Of a DNA stretch of 64,000 nt, positions 24,100 to 35,421 are shown in pieces; the stretch's first letter is position 1; each line of letters starts with the position of its first letter. The position numbers were made by a program, and so were the translations under genes. The stretch comes from Conchocele bisecta (lineage: Eukaryota; Mollusca; Bivalvia; Lucinida; Thyasiridae), in NCBI GenBank assembly GCA_029237695.1, contig CM055266.1:120890569-120954568 (forward strand), read 5' to 3'. Under the pieces are notes generated by a model. It was given only the letters and a program-made list of their open reading frames with translations. It made no database searches and was not told where the DNA came from.

Positions 24100-24838
24100 G
24101 GGGCGGGGCGTGGGCCGGGCCTGACCAACACCGATTGACACTGATATACACCGACCGACACCGATTGACACTGACCGACACCGACTAACACCAAGAAACC
24201 TACACCGACCGACACCGACCGACAAACCGACACCGACTGACAGTGATCGACACCATAAACCTACACCGACCGATACCAATCTACCGACCGACTGACACTG
24301 ACAAACCTACATCGACTGACACTAACCGACTGACCGACCGACACTGACAGACCGACACCGACCAACAACGACTGACCCGGACCGACAGACACCAACCGAC
24401 AACGACCTACCGACTAACCGACCGACCGACCGACCGACCGACCGACCGACCGACCGACCGACCACCGACCCGACCGACCGGACCGACCGACCGACCGACC
24501 GACCGACCGACCGACCGACCACCGACCCGACCGACCGGCCCGACCGGACCGACCGACCGACCGACCGACCGACCGACCGACCGACCGACCGACCGACCGA
24601 CCGACCGACCGACCGACCGACCGACATCAACCGACCGACTGACACCGACCAACTGACACCGACCGACACCGACTGACCCGGACCGACAGACACCGACCGA
24701 CAACGACCTACCGACTAACACCGACCGTGCGAAACCAACACCGACCGACCTCAACCGACGCCGACCGACCGACTGACACCGACCAACTGACACCGACCGA
24801 CTGACTAACACCAACCGACAGACAGACAAACAGACATA
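24100..24838. repeat. CCGA-based microsatellite/minisatellite
   Basis: There are long pure (CCGA)n runs (24411-24625) flanked by ACCGACACTGA-type variants, with 'accgacaacgacctaccgac' duplicated at about 24390 and 24690. The two long ORFs of Arg-Ser-Val-Gly repeats on the minus strand are translations of the repeat and not genes. Confidence 0.9.
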
Positions 24839-25631
24839 CATGCACAGCATACAGACGTTTCGTCACGAGCCGGCTCATCTGGATCTACAGTAAATTTGTA
24901 GATGTTGTCGATAACTGGGCATAACGAATACTGGTAACGAAATGACCTACATCACAAATAGCAATACACGGGTAACTAGCGAAGGTGTGGCTATCTATAT
25001 GTAAGCATATATGGTTTATATGGCAGATAATTGCTAAAATAGTTAAGTACGTATGAAGTGAATATTTACCTGCTGTCAGTGAATTGTTTTCTCCACCTCA
25101 GCTCACGTGGGGGCATCCATCTTTATTTATTTCATATGTTCCGACTAAAAGTATTTAAGTTATAACTTAAGACTGCTAGCTACCTGTCTTAGTTTTCCAT
25201 CGTAAATTTCGATTGTCGATCTTGCATGCTAAGATGTTTTGTGAAACGGACTTAGCACGTACGCCGGACTTAAGTTATAACTTATGACAAAAGTATTTAG
25301 TTCGTTAGTGAAACGGGTCCCAGACTATAGCCTGTTCCGTTCACAAATACATCAATTAAAATATAATAAAATGTTACATACCACTCACACTCAATCCACA
25401 GTTCCTCTTATACACTACACATAGGTCACTCGACGTCGTTCAATGGAAAAACTATCGCAAATAGCGCTGAGACAAATATACCAGGTATATGTTGCTTTGG
25501 CAAGCTATATTGACTGAATGATTTGAGTGAACAAATATTACCACTGACCTGATATTGATGACCAATCAAATTACTTTAAAATGGACTATGCCAAACACGG
25601 CATGAACATAGCATGCATGTCAAGCCTGAAT

Positions 25632-25942
25632 AATTCCAGCACAAAAATATTTACACAATTCCCTAACATTTGATTGGTCCGTAGCAAGTCTCTGTCCAAA
25701 ATTTATATCCCAGTAAACTCCCATGCCGAACTACTTTCCGTAACCGGCAGGCGCAGTTAAAATAATTCTTAAGAAAACGGAAAATAAACACATTTTCTTG
25801 ATGAATTTATTTCAAATGCTGGAATTATAAGGAATGAATGGCCTTTTTGTGGAATTTATCAGGGATATAAACTTGGAAAAGTCGCGGGAATACTGGACGA
25901 AGTTTATACCCCGATAGATTCCACAAAAAGGCCATTCATTCC
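25632..25942. mobile_element. hairpin-ended MITE, copy 2 (inverted)
   Basis: Reverse complement of the 10015-10367 element: tail at 25632-25800 and hairpin end at 25830-25942, ending 'gccattcattcct'. The hairpin arms here are shorter because part of the second arm is missing. Confidence 0.7.
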
Positions 25943-26030
25943 TATAATAATAATCAACTGCCATGATGCAAAATAGTATACTGTACTACAAAAATAACTT
26001 CACCACTAGCTAAACTACGGGTACAAACTA

Positions 26031-26122
26031 ACACTAGCACACAGCTGCCTGTGATGGCACTGTATCATGCACCGACTACAGGGCACATTTTGAAGCATGC
26101 GCCAAGACTGAACGGGTGGTCA
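26031..26122 (+). pseudogene. gag capsid relic, part 1
   Basis: In frame with GATGGCACT, the peptide reads DGT..CTDYRAHFEACAK, matching the start of the Ty3/gypsy capsid region (compare 'W..Y..HFE.CA' in the intact gag at 61 kb). It is cut at 26122 by a palindromic MITE and resumes at 26428. The upstream sequence falls out of frame. Confidence 0.55.
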
Positions 26123-26427
26123 GTAGCCTATTTCACCAACATTGCAAAGTATACTTTACTAGCAAAGTATACTTTGAGGGAGTAATCATTTATTTGTCCT
26201 GAAATGCATTATTTCATATAGAACTAACAAATGCATATATTTCATGATTAAAAATATGCAGAATTATTATACTGAATTTATTACATTATCACAGCCAAAT
26301 TGGCTGTGATAATGTAATAAATTCAGTATAATAAAAATTAATAAATTTATCATAAAATTGAAAATTTCTCCCTCAAAGTATACTTTGCTAGTAAAGTATA
26401 CTTTGCAATGTTGATGAAATAGGCTAC
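26123..26427. mobile_element. palindromic MITE inserted in gag relic
   Basis: The arms 26123-26182 and 26370-26427 are inverted copies (gtagcctatttcaccaacat), each with two copies of 'caaagtatacttt'. A second, perfect 27 bp-arm palindrome is at 26273-26326, centred on AATT. Flanking TA dinucleotides could be a TA target duplication (Tc1/mariner-type), but TA lies within the arm symmetry and so is ambiguous. Confidence 0.75.
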
Positions 26428-27060
26428 AGATGATGCAAAACGCATCTACCTCTTAGTATCGTTGCGTGGCCAGGCACAAGGTGTCTTCGGTAATTTAAGC
26501 TCATCAATTCGTCTAACGTCTAACGGCTACGATGAGCTGGTCAAAGCGCTGAAACTGAGGTTTTCACCACCAGACCAGACCGAGCTGTATCGGGTCCAGC
26601 TACGAGAACGCCGACAAAAAGCCGCAGACTCAATGTCGGGGCTAGGCCAAGATATCAGACGGCTAACAAACTTAGGCTATTACAGTGCGCCATCTGAAGT
26701 ACGGGAGACCTTGCCCAAGGAACAATTTTTAGACGCCCTTATTAGCTCAAACATGAGGCTGAGGATAAAGCAAGCTCGACCAACGGGCTTAAATGTGCCG
26801 TTAGGCATGCAGTGGAACTGGAGGCGTTTTACAGTGCCGAACGAAAGCATGTTGAGAACCAAGGGATCATCAGGTCTACTTTCTCGACTGAAACCCAGCA
26901 GTGTGACAGTTGTAAACGCCGAGACGATACACGAACGCGGGGATCCAATGACCGTAACAAGGTACCGCTTGGGCAGAACGCTCAGCGGTCTTCTGCAATA
27001 CCACTCTGGAACCCTCGACCCATTCCGTAAAATCACGAATAGAGACTCGGGAGTGACTGG
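26428..27060 (+). pseudogene. gag capsid relic, part 2
   Basis: An open frame of ~200 codons starts in TDDAKRIYLLVSLRGQAQ. 'LxxxLRGxAQ' is the central capsid signature of Ty3/gypsy Gag (compare LVACMRGQAQ in the other element). It continues through ELVKALKLRFSPP and QDIRRLTNLGYY. A frameshift near 26810 moves the likely continuation into another frame (AVELEAFYSAERKH). No CCHC knuckle or pol follows. A MITE lies immediately after the end. It probably belongs to the element whose PBS is at 20887. Confidence 0.7.
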
Positions 27061-27065
27061 GAGGC

Positions 27066-27243
27066 CAGGCCCGTAGCCAGGGGGGGTGGGGGGGGGTCGT
27101 CGTCGACCCCCCCCCCCGCCCAGCCTCGAAGTACACGTTTTTAGCATCGAGGTCCACTTTTTAGACCCCCCCATATACCTCAGGCCCATTCGGCCTTCGA
27201 AACGACCCCCACCCCACTTCAAACAGGTCTGGCTACGGGCCTG
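27066..27243. mobile_element. 178 bp MITE with perfect TIRs
   Basis: CAGGCCCGTAGCCAG at the left and its exact inverse at the right. GAGGC flanks both sides directly (27061-27065 and 27244-27248). The interior has G- and C-runs facing each other. The superfamily was not determined. Confidence 0.8.
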
Positions 27244-27248
27244 GAGGC

Positions 27249-29110
27249 TGCCATTTTTATTTTCAGCATTGCATCTATGGTAATTCTAGAATGTATCCGT
27301 GTGGCCGAATCACCTGTTCATACGCCAGAACAGACCATCCGATATAAGCAAGCGGCTTCCTAGCCATAGCAACAGCGAAGCAGTAAGCCGGGAACCAATT
27401 ACTGTGGTCCCGCTCCAGCAAAATAAATAAAGGAAGCGAAGTAAATAGGGAACCAATTTGTTTATACTTTGCTGGAGAACATCGTATTTTTTTTAAATGA
27501 TGGTGGTGGGGGGGGGGGGGGGGGGGGGTGGGGGGGGGGTGTAAATCGGACCCTTTTCCTATAATTTGTTTTAACTCTTCAAACAAGAAGTTTAACGGCA
27601 TATATTTATATAAAGTTTGATAACCACTTGATATAATTAGATTGCCCATCTAGTGTTCAAATCAGTCTGTGTTATATAAGAGCCACGCCGTGCGAAAATC
27701 GGGCTTAATGACAACATTTTCAGTTTTTACTTGTTCACGTATTCTGAATTGTACATCTTTTAAAAGCCATATGCCGCCATATGACGTCGACATTACGACG
27801 TTTTTATCAACGGCGTATACAAGGGGTGTTGATCCGGACAAGTCCTATAGATTTGTCATCTTTTATCGCATATCAACCAAATTTGGATATATCGTAGCCT
27901 GGCCAAGTGTCTCCCATTAGGCCAAGACAAAGTATGAAAATAATGTTTATGGCTCGTGTTGCAGTTGCTAATGTAACGTCATGTTTTGGATTGCGGCCCA
28001 AGTAACGTAATTTCTTATGAATAATTTTCAAATAAGGCAGAGTGAGGCGTTTCCCTGTTGTTTGCTGCTGTCTGATATAAGTTTGGGGAATAATAACGAC
28101 ATCATTTAACATTTCGTATGCGACATGTTTTAGAGTAGGCAGTAGGCCGTTTATAACATTAACTTTGTGACAAAACACAATACCGGGCAGATTTGGTAGC
28201 GTGATACCTTAATTATAATTGTCGCCGTGCGTCTTTCTTGAGGATCGCATTACCATCGCCTGATATAAATTATTATGCAGTCAAGTGATAAACTGATGAT
28301 TTGATACTACACAAGCACTTTCGACTACAAAAGCAAGTTTATGACCATCACATTTCCAATTAATATGTTGAATAATTTATTTTAAATTCAATAAAAAACC
28401 CGGATATTTATGTCATTATATAGCTGCGTGTCTACCTCCATAAAAGGATTTATGTTAAAATGAGTGGCATTAAATGGCATATCATTCGCTAAGTACTGGA
28501 TAGAATTGTTAAAAAGTCTCAATTTACCAACATAATAGATGGTAATATCGTTGGCATACAATAGGTTGTCCATATTTAAGATTATTTAGGAATCAAAGGG
28601 TAGTGTAAGCGAAGACTTCGCTGATATGTAGCCAATTAAATTATGCGTTCACCAAATCAATTTTGAAATGGCGGATATTGCCTGTGAGACGCAGCTATAT
28701 AACGACAGAAAGTTGCGTTAATGTTTTTGGCTAAGTCATTTGACCATGAACACAGTAGGCTGCATGGATGGAATAAATAATAAATATGGATGATGACAAA
28801 TAAGTATATGAAGTTTCAAGCAAATTGGACATGCAGAGATATACCAACAAGAGCGCAGGAGGTCACAATAAACGCCCACCGAGGCATGGTCAATGAAGCA
28901 CAACAAAACGTAGGTCAATGTCACATTAAGGTCAAATGGTATACGTGTACGTGTATGTCACTTGCTGATCTACACCATTAGCTGACTGTTATGTGCCCGA
29001 GTATGAAGTAAATTGGTTTAACACGAGAAATAGTAGAAGACAAGCATAAAGTTGCATTTTCTGAGTCACAAATGGGGCATAACTCCATATGCTTTTAGGT
29101 GGAAATGTTT
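27249..29110. other. unassigned DNA with poly-G tract
   Basis: A poly-G tract interrupted by single T is at 27508-27540. Two ORFs on the minus strand (27873-28178, 28388-28573) have plausible composition but no recognisable motif, no repeat relation and no neighbours to support them. A degraded copy of the 170 bp array unit is at 28735-28860. Confidence 0.35.
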
Positions 29111-29116
29111 GTGTTA

Positions 29117-29492
29117 CAGTCGAACCTCCCCGAACGGCCACCTCTCTACAACAACACCCTCTCTGTGACACTGAGCCGCTATTTTATATCCCAAATGGAT
29201 GATTTTCTCTATATCTAACCCTTAGACTGCTGAGCATGAACATTGTCCTCTGATGTTGCTTTTGCATTCTTTCTCAATAAAAACATGTTTTGACAGCACT
29301 TTAGAATCATTTCCATTGGAAATGATTCTAAAATGATGTCAAAGCATGTATTTGATGAGAATTATCGAAGAAAATAAATAAACATCAGACGATAAAATTT
29401 AATTCAGCATTAACCTCTCTACAACAGCCACCTCTCTACAACAGCCAGTTGTACGTCTTCCCATTGGTGGCTGTTGTAGAGAGGCTGCACTG
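29117..29492. mobile_element. MITE with CAGT ends and internal hairpin
   Basis: The ends are CAGTCGAACCTCC and the inverse GCTGCACTG; 'cctctctacaacagccac' modules occur in both orientations (29137-29160, 29414-29445, 29467-29485). A 22 bp-arm palindrome (cactttagaatcatttccat) is centred near 29320. TA flanks both ends, so TA may be the target duplication. Confidence 0.65.
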
Positions 29493-29494
29493 TA

Positions 29495-30360
29495 CTAACT
29501 GCGGTACTTGATGGTAATCACGTATGCAAAGTATATGAATTAGATCAGTGGAAAATGTAGAACTAGCTCACTGTAAATGTCAAAAATAGGAATTTTGGAT
29601 CTTAAAAAAGGGAATAATTATGTAAGGATTTGGGATGCAGTGAACATGTTTGTGTTACACACTGTGGTGCTCGGTGGTGGTCAGGTATGCAAGGTATGAA
29701 TTGGATCAGTGGAAACAAATTTCGCTGTACGAGTCGAAAAGGGGAATTATTTCATAAGGATTTGAGGTGGAGTGAACGTTTTTGTGTTGATTGATTGATT
29801 TCCTCAATATTGTGGTCAGGTATGCAAATTATGAATTGGGTCGATGAAAACATTTAGGACTATTTCATATAAGTCAAAAATGGGGATTTCAGAGTTGAAA
29901 AAGGGGGATAATTCCATAAGGATTTGAGGTAGTGATTTTTTTTTGTGTTACACACTCCAGCATTTGATGGTGGTAAGGTATTTAAAGTATGAATTGGATC
30001 GGTGTAAAATGTAGGACTAGTTCGCTGTACGAGCCAAAAATGGGAATTTCGGAGTCGAAAAATGGGGATAATTCCATAATGATTTAAGTTGGAGTAAAAA
30101 AATTGTGTTACGCACAGCGCAACTTTAAATTTATAGTTAGTAGTCATGTAAGGTAAGTATGTACCTCAACAGTGGAAAACTGTATGATTAGTTTGCGGTA
30201 TGAGCCAGAAATAGGATTTTTTTAGTAAAAAAAGGGGGATAATTCCGTAAGGATTCTAGGGGTGAGATAATGTTTGCGTTACGCACAGCGGTACTTTATA
30301 GTAGTCGTGTATGGGAAGTATAAACTTGATCAGTGGAAAACTGTAGTACTAGTCCCGTAC
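29495..30360. repeat. ~165 bp tandem array
   Basis: Five to six diverged units carry 'gtatgaattggatcagtgga', 'aggggataattccataagga' and 'gtgttacacac' words. There is no coding frame across units. Confidence 0.7.
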
Positions 30361-31329
30361 GAGCCAAAAATCCCAAAATCAGAACGGGATACATGTACAT
30401 GTATTTAAGAAAAAAAATTCATCCCTGAATTTGGGATAACCTGACAGGTCCTTACAACACCAGAGTCACTTAGCCCCACTCCCCAAACGTAATAGTATTA
30501 GTACTAATCTTATTACTTTTATAATGGGTATAACCGGATTCAGCTCTCACGTACTAGAAAGCCAAACATATACCTGAGAGTCAAACCAAGGATATCGGGA
30601 TTCCGGTAAGAATGCATCCCCCTGTTAAATGTACCCTTCGCATGCTGCAAACCAACTGCCAAAACAAGTACATGAAGTTTCAAGTCAATCGGACATAGTG
30701 TTGCAGAAATAATGAGTAGTCCAAAACGTCCGCAAATGCTGCCAAAACGTTAACACCATCTAAGTAATTTAACCTTGATGATGTGGGCCTCATGGGTGGG
30801 CTGTGGAATGGTTTGATTTATTCGTGTTTACGGCCTGTCAACAGCTAAGGTCATTTTTGGCCGGATTAATGTTGTTGAATCCCATAATGGCATACATGTA
30901 CGTTTCCTGCTGTGATGGGGGGCGGGGGGATCCAAGTCAGAACCGAATATTTATAGAAAACAAATATATTCAGCCCTGAAATTAGAATAAGCTGACCTGG
31001 TGTCAGGTCCTCACCACACTAGAGTCACTTAGCCCCACTCCCCAAAAGTAATAGGATTAGTGCTAATATTATTACCGGTATTTTTATAATGGGTCATAAA
31101 AAGTAAGTTTTGTCTGTTTGTTTGTTTATTGGTGTCTAACGGCCTATCAACATCTAAGGTCATGTAAGGCCGGGCAAACGGATTCAATCCCATTTTAACC
31201 TGCTGCATTGGGGGGAAAATCCCAAAATCAGAACGGAATATTTACATAGAGATAAAATATATTCAGCCCTGAAATTAGAATAACCTGACCTGGTGCCAGG
31301 TCCATACCACACCAAAGTCACTTGGCCCC
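30361..31329. repeat. dispersed repeat family A, copies 2-4
   Basis: A partial copy at 30361-30485 and two fuller copies at 30811-31047 and 31113-31329, all on the same strand as the 722 copy. Shared words are 'cggcctatcaac', 'aaatcccaaaatcagaac' and 'ttcagccctgaaattagaat'. Three in 1 kb suggests local duplication or preferred insertion. Confidence 0.65.
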
Positions 31330-32885
31330 TCATAAAAAGTAAGAATGTTACCGAGTGAAATAATTTAGGATCAAATACAATCTAACGTTTCATATACATG
31401 TATACTAAATGTTCAAAGCCAGTCTGGTATACTTTACCATTTATATTGTGTTGGTAGACACATGTCATTTACACAAATTGATACATAAAACTGCTGAATT
31501 TGAAATGACATGTAAAAATATAACTTTAATCAGCTTGAGACAGAAGTGCGACGCCCAGATGCCATTGTTATCACTATTTTGATATCTCCAGAAGCAAGCT
31601 CAGCAAATAGTTTGTGCCATATTGAGCTTGAATTAGAGATTAGGCCATACAACAGTACTTTGGTTCTCAAACATGGGGTTTGCAGAATGTGACGCGTGAG
31701 GACGGATTTTTTATACATGTACATGTATATATATTTTATTTTTGTTTGAGATGTTTGTCTATGATTTGTTTTCAAGTTGTCAAATGCATATACATGTAAT
31801 TATGTTCTATAAAGTGACTATAACCACTTTAGACGTAACAAATCAGCAGATTTCGTCACACTTGGTTGGATTTAACATATTTCTGCGTGGTAGTGTTTCT
31901 ATTTGATCATGTGGCGAATTACAGTACAATTGTATTACTCCATGTCGATAAAATGCTTGACGCGCAGACATTATTCTGACGCGGCTATATCTGAGAACCA
32001 AAGTACTTTTTTATGGCCTAAAGGTCGATTAACACAATTAATCAAAATGCTGTATTTCGAAAAATGAATTCGTGCTGAGAAATTTTATAATCATATTTAA
32101 ATAAGAGTAATAACTGCCAACAGTGTCACATAATTCAATTTATTTCATACATATTAAAAAAGTACATGTACATGTATCTGACATTGATTTATATGGTGCA
32201 TATAATATAAGCTGTCATGGATGGATATTCGGATGACCAGATGGAATGATGAAAACTATATTGGCAAGAATTCGCTATTCTGGAGAATGCATATTTTTCT
32301 TGTCAATTCCATTTAAAGACTACATACAAAGAGAAATGTTGAGATGGAACACTTTTACGACTTCAGTTATATGAATACACATATGGACTATCCAGCAGTA
32401 CCAACAAATAGGTTACTGAAGTTGATTGAACAAGCTGTACAGTTCTTCAATATGTATGTATCTCACACTTTTAGCTGAAAAAGGGGGACATTTTTAACAT
32501 GTCCTAGTATGTGCAAGTATTTCATATTGATCTTGCCCTTTTCATTGCGTCGAAAGAGATCGTACGTTTCTGTGAGCAGTCTAACTATATTTCAGTACAA
32601 AAATTATTTGTCCATCGGAAGTATAACCATTGAAAAAAACATAACCAAAATTAGTGTGTGTATGTAACATTTTCTTGTCAAACCCTGTTACATACGTATA
32701 ACCAGTCCAGTAGCTTCCACTATGGAACCTGATTAATTTCTTTACTGACATAGTGAACCATCGGGCGGTGAGTCTTAAGATGCAAATAAGATTTTTGTTT
32801 TATCTTAAAATAAACAAAAATGGTAAAAGTGTATTTAATATTTATAGTATTTCTTGTCAACAAACTGTTACATACGCAGAAGTTG
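31330..32885. other. non-coding stretch
   Basis: AT-rich. No motif, repeat or long ORF was recognised. Confidence 0.35.
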
Positions 32886-32889
32886 CTTC

Positions 32890-33309
32890 ATATAAACATA
32901 GACCCTGAGGTCTACGCTGTTGACCCCTGTGACAGGCTCCATGATTTCCTATGGGCCTTCTACCAACTATTTCAGGGCGAGCCCACATTGTACGTGATTG
33001 ACGACTGATCAGCCAAGGCAGCGATGACCAAAACGAAGGACATGCTCTCTGAGCTCGAATTTTCGGGCCGGCATGCGGAGCAAAGCGCATGGATCTCCAC
33101 TCAGAAGTACAACGCTGTCCTCAAGGATCTTGACGAGCAAACGAAATGGGTCGCCCTCTTTCACTGCAAGGACCGAGACTCCTTCGATGACTGCCTTCGA
33201 GAGTGATGAGCGGCTGGAGGTTCGACAGATGCTTTCAGAAAATAAGCATACCAAGCTTCTGTTAAAGACTGATCAACCAACTGGTTACAAAGTGCTAAAC
33301 GCTTCTTAG
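32890..33309 (+). pseudogene. FtsK/A32-like packaging ATPase fragment (virus-like element)
   Basis: The segment holds a hydrophobic Walker B-like YVIDD at about 32990-33005, then RHAEQSAW, a glutamine-bearing STQKYNAVLKDL and WVALFHCKDRDSF. A Walker B ending in DD, followed by a Q-containing strand, is the arrangement of HerA/FtsK-type packaging ATPases of large DNA viruses and Polintons. The Walker A half is missing upstream. It is broken by a TGA at 33006-33008 and by a frameshift near 33200, after which the protein continues to the TAG at 33309. Neighbours encode a DNA polymerase/helicase and other proteins of the same decayed element. Family call is from motif order only. Confidence 0.5.
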
Positions 33310-33470
33310 CCTGTGATAAACATTGAATAGCTGCAGCTAAGGAATATGTGGGAAGCAAGTTGGTGCTCTGCCACAAACATAACAGTGATCATAAATTGTA
33401 GGAGGTGCGCTTGGCAATATATTAGACGAGGCGAGTAGTCAGAATAGCACTGCTTAAGATCAAGCATGTA

Positions 33471-33975
33471 ATGAACTGCGACGAACTTTTCGATCGGCTG
33501 CTGGAAGATGCTGTTCCGGCTGCCGAAACATCTGTCGAAACGACTGTCGACACGACAGAAACAAATGCCACTTCGGAGCGGCGCCAACGGCTCACTGCAC
33601 TGGTTGCAGGGACAGGCCGAGCAGTATCTGGGGCGACTTCTCACAGCCGACCAGGTTGATAATATGCCAGACATAGAGATTGAGAAATGGTATTCCCGAT
33701 ACGTATCGCGGCTATGCGCGGTGATGAGAAAAACCATAAGGGCGGCAGCCATTCAGCTCTACTCAGCAGCAACAAGTATGTTTCTGCCAATCCAGAATCA
33801 ATCGGGAGTGGTTGACGACCTCGAGACTGACCCCTTTGTTGGACATGCCCGAAGATCAGCTTGCTGCGTAATTTACCACACGTTTTGACATGTTCTTAGC
33901 ACCGCTGACAACTGCATTGACCACAGCTAAGCACTGTCATTTTGGACACGTATGCCCACGGACTATAGAGTCAAG
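33471..33975 (+). pseudogene. unrecognised protein of the virus-like element
   Basis: It begins with an acidic segment (NCDELFDRLLEDAVP) and a Thr/Glu-rich linker. It then continues in other frames with a helical region (QAEQYLGRLLTADQVDNM; WYSRYVSRL) and a stretch containing LAPLTTALTTAKHCHFGH near 33897-33950. At least two frameshifts are needed. The composition is protein-like throughout, so this is a decayed gene. I do not recognise the fold. It follows the ATPase-like fragment on the same strand. Confidence 0.45.
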
Positions 33976-34275
33976 CTCATAAAATGTCGACGCACGACGC
34001 ACCTGCTTGAGCGACGAAGCTGCAGCGGAAACGACGTAAATACCCAAAAAAGACAGGCAGCGGGGCGGGCAGGGGCTGCTGCCCGGAAAGCTAAACAAGA
34101 TAAAATCTCGCCGAGCTTCGAGAGGCCAAACAGTTGTTAGTTGTTCCTTCGGAAGAACACCCGAAGGTAGTTTCGAAGTCTTTCGCGACAACCAGTTGTC
34201 ACAGCTGTGGTTCCGAAGCCGGTTGCGACCCATTTTAACAGTGCTTGTGATCCATTTCATATACAATAACTGGCA

Positions 34276-34462
34276 ATGGCTGAAGACGATGGTAAACTGG
34301 TAGTGAATGCGGCATATCATGCCGTGGTGATAGCGGCCCTGAGTATCGGGTTTGCTCGACTATCAAAGATAGCCAGAGGGGGGCCCGTCCCCAAGTTAGA
34401 AATAACGACGAGAGACGCGGGTCCTGTGACCTTAGATATAACACGGCCGCAGTTGGGACCCG
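34276..34462 (+). pseudogene. small protein with possible membrane segment, truncated
   Basis: The ATG at 34276 follows an intergenic stretch, and the frame is open for 62 codons until sequence from the opposite-strand gene takes over at about 34462. Residues ~10-28 (VNAAYHAVVIAALSIGFARL) are hydrophobic enough for one transmembrane helix. The rest is polar with a PKLEITTRDAGPVTLDIT segment. I suspect a virion or membrane protein because of the neighbours, but have no direct evidence. The abrupt join at 34462 shows that the 3' end was lost in a rearrangement. Confidence 0.4.
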
Positions 34463-34985
34463 TGTTTTCCCCGCAGTCGCACATCTGACGTGATACATAC
34501 GCCTTGACCTCGTCGGGCTTGTACAGCGTGGTCTTCTGCTGGACGTAGATGCTGTCAGAGGCCACTCGGACAGCCTCCCGGGGTTCGAATCTCGTCAGCA
34601 TAGCGAGGTGGTTGATGTGGGCGTATGATAGCATGCTGGCTCTCAGATGGGTGTACTGGGGCTGCGAGCCGTTGTAGTATGTAATGATGTGACACAGTGG
34701 GCATTTTCGAGGTGCACCAACCAGGGTGCCGCTTTGGCGGGTGTCTCTCACCAAGTAGTCAACTTCACCAGCGTCAATGACCAGCCGCCGGGTGAGCATT
34801 TAATTTTTCCGCCTGCCTTGCTGCCCTGTGTGAATTTGCCGATGATGCTGACGCGGTGCCTTTTCAGCAACAGCTTCTGCGCCCGGTCGATTTCTTCACA
34901 AATCGGTCCCATCCCATGCAGCTTGGGAAAGCCTTTCGCAACTCTTGGCACTGGACCCCGTCAGGCCGGAGACGGATGCCCATTT
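34463..34985 (-). pseudogene. family B-like DNA polymerase palm fragment, displaced copy
   Basis: On the minus strand the order is KRHRVSIIGKFTQ (resembling polymerase motif B, K...NSxxGKF), then a frameshift, then LVIDAGEVDYLVRDTRQ, a CPLC pair, and VRVASDSIYVQ, which fits motif C of family B polymerases (usually YGDTDSIYV, here with A/S in place of the first DT). It ends after CDCGENTGPNCG. The segment duplicates sequence at 35620-35705 and 44385-44520, so it is an extra piece of the same gene joined head-to-tail after the helicase part. Confidence 0.5.
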
Positions 34986-35421
34986 CAGGAATTTAAGGGC
35001 GTCGTCTTTCGCCCTGTGGTCTACTTCGACATCTTCGTAGTAGTCTGTCCTCTGTTGCAGCCAGTCGTGCGGCATCTCTCCCGCAATCGGGGTGGCTGGC
35101 CTTGATCACCGCAGCAGATCACCTGAATCCCTCGTTTCTCCAACCAGTCCAAAACATCTATAGGATAGGCTTTGGCACAGTGCAGACCTCGTTCCAGATG
35201 AGGATACGTGGGATGAACATTTGGCACATACGCTCAATCGTCCAGTCATTCGGTCCGCACCATCGAAAGAAGCTGTGGTAGGTCTGGGCTTTGACGTCTC
35301 GGGCTCTCATTTCTTTGGCGAGGCGGTGGGTCGGGATAAACACGATGGGGACTCTCGCCCGGTAGAGCTCAATAGCTCTCGTCGTCTTGCCGCTCCCGCC
35401 GCAGCCGTTCAGGTAGCTCAA
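34986..35421 (-). pseudogene. SF1-type helicase domain of polymerase-helicase protein
   Basis: Walker A GCGGSGKTT lies at residues 6-14 of the minus-strand ORF starting at 35421. It is followed by PIVFIPTHRLAKEM (motif Ia-like), a Walker B-like IWNEVCTVP, DWLEKRGIQVICCGDQGQPP (motif III, GDxxQ) and, in further frames, PHDWL and VEVDHRAKDD near 34990-35080. The order Walker A, (D/N)E, GDxxQ is that of SF1 helicases. Frame changes occur near 35200 and 35100. It lies directly downstream of a polymerase motif C on the same strand, which implies one fused protein. Replication is the likely role. Confidence 0.6.

Larger units (their letters stand above)
22854..25323 (-). mobile_element. PIF/Harbinger-type DNA transposon, degenerate
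   Basis: The terminal inverted repeats are CTGGGRCCCGTTTCACTAAC (22854-22873 and 25304-25323), with looser symmetry of 'aacttaagttctaacttatgac'-type sequence inside. A transposase fragment of HARBI1 type lies on the minus strand. The 3 bp target duplication expected for Harbinger was not found (left gca, right act). The element is expanded by a long CCGA microsatellite. Only an N-terminal transposase piece is left, so it is dead. Confidence 0.65.

Noticed and set aside
24322..24850. Arg-Ser-Val-Gly repeat ORFs on the minus strand
   Set aside because: They are pure translation of the CCGA microsatellite.
26680..27222. 180-codon ORF on the minus strand
   Set aside because: It overlaps the better-supported gag relic on the opposite strand and extends into G/C-run sequence of a MITE.
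27873..28573. Two minus-strand ORFs (101 and 61 codons)
   Set aside because: The composition is passable, but there is no motif, no splice context I would trust, and no repeat relation. Not enough to call a gene.
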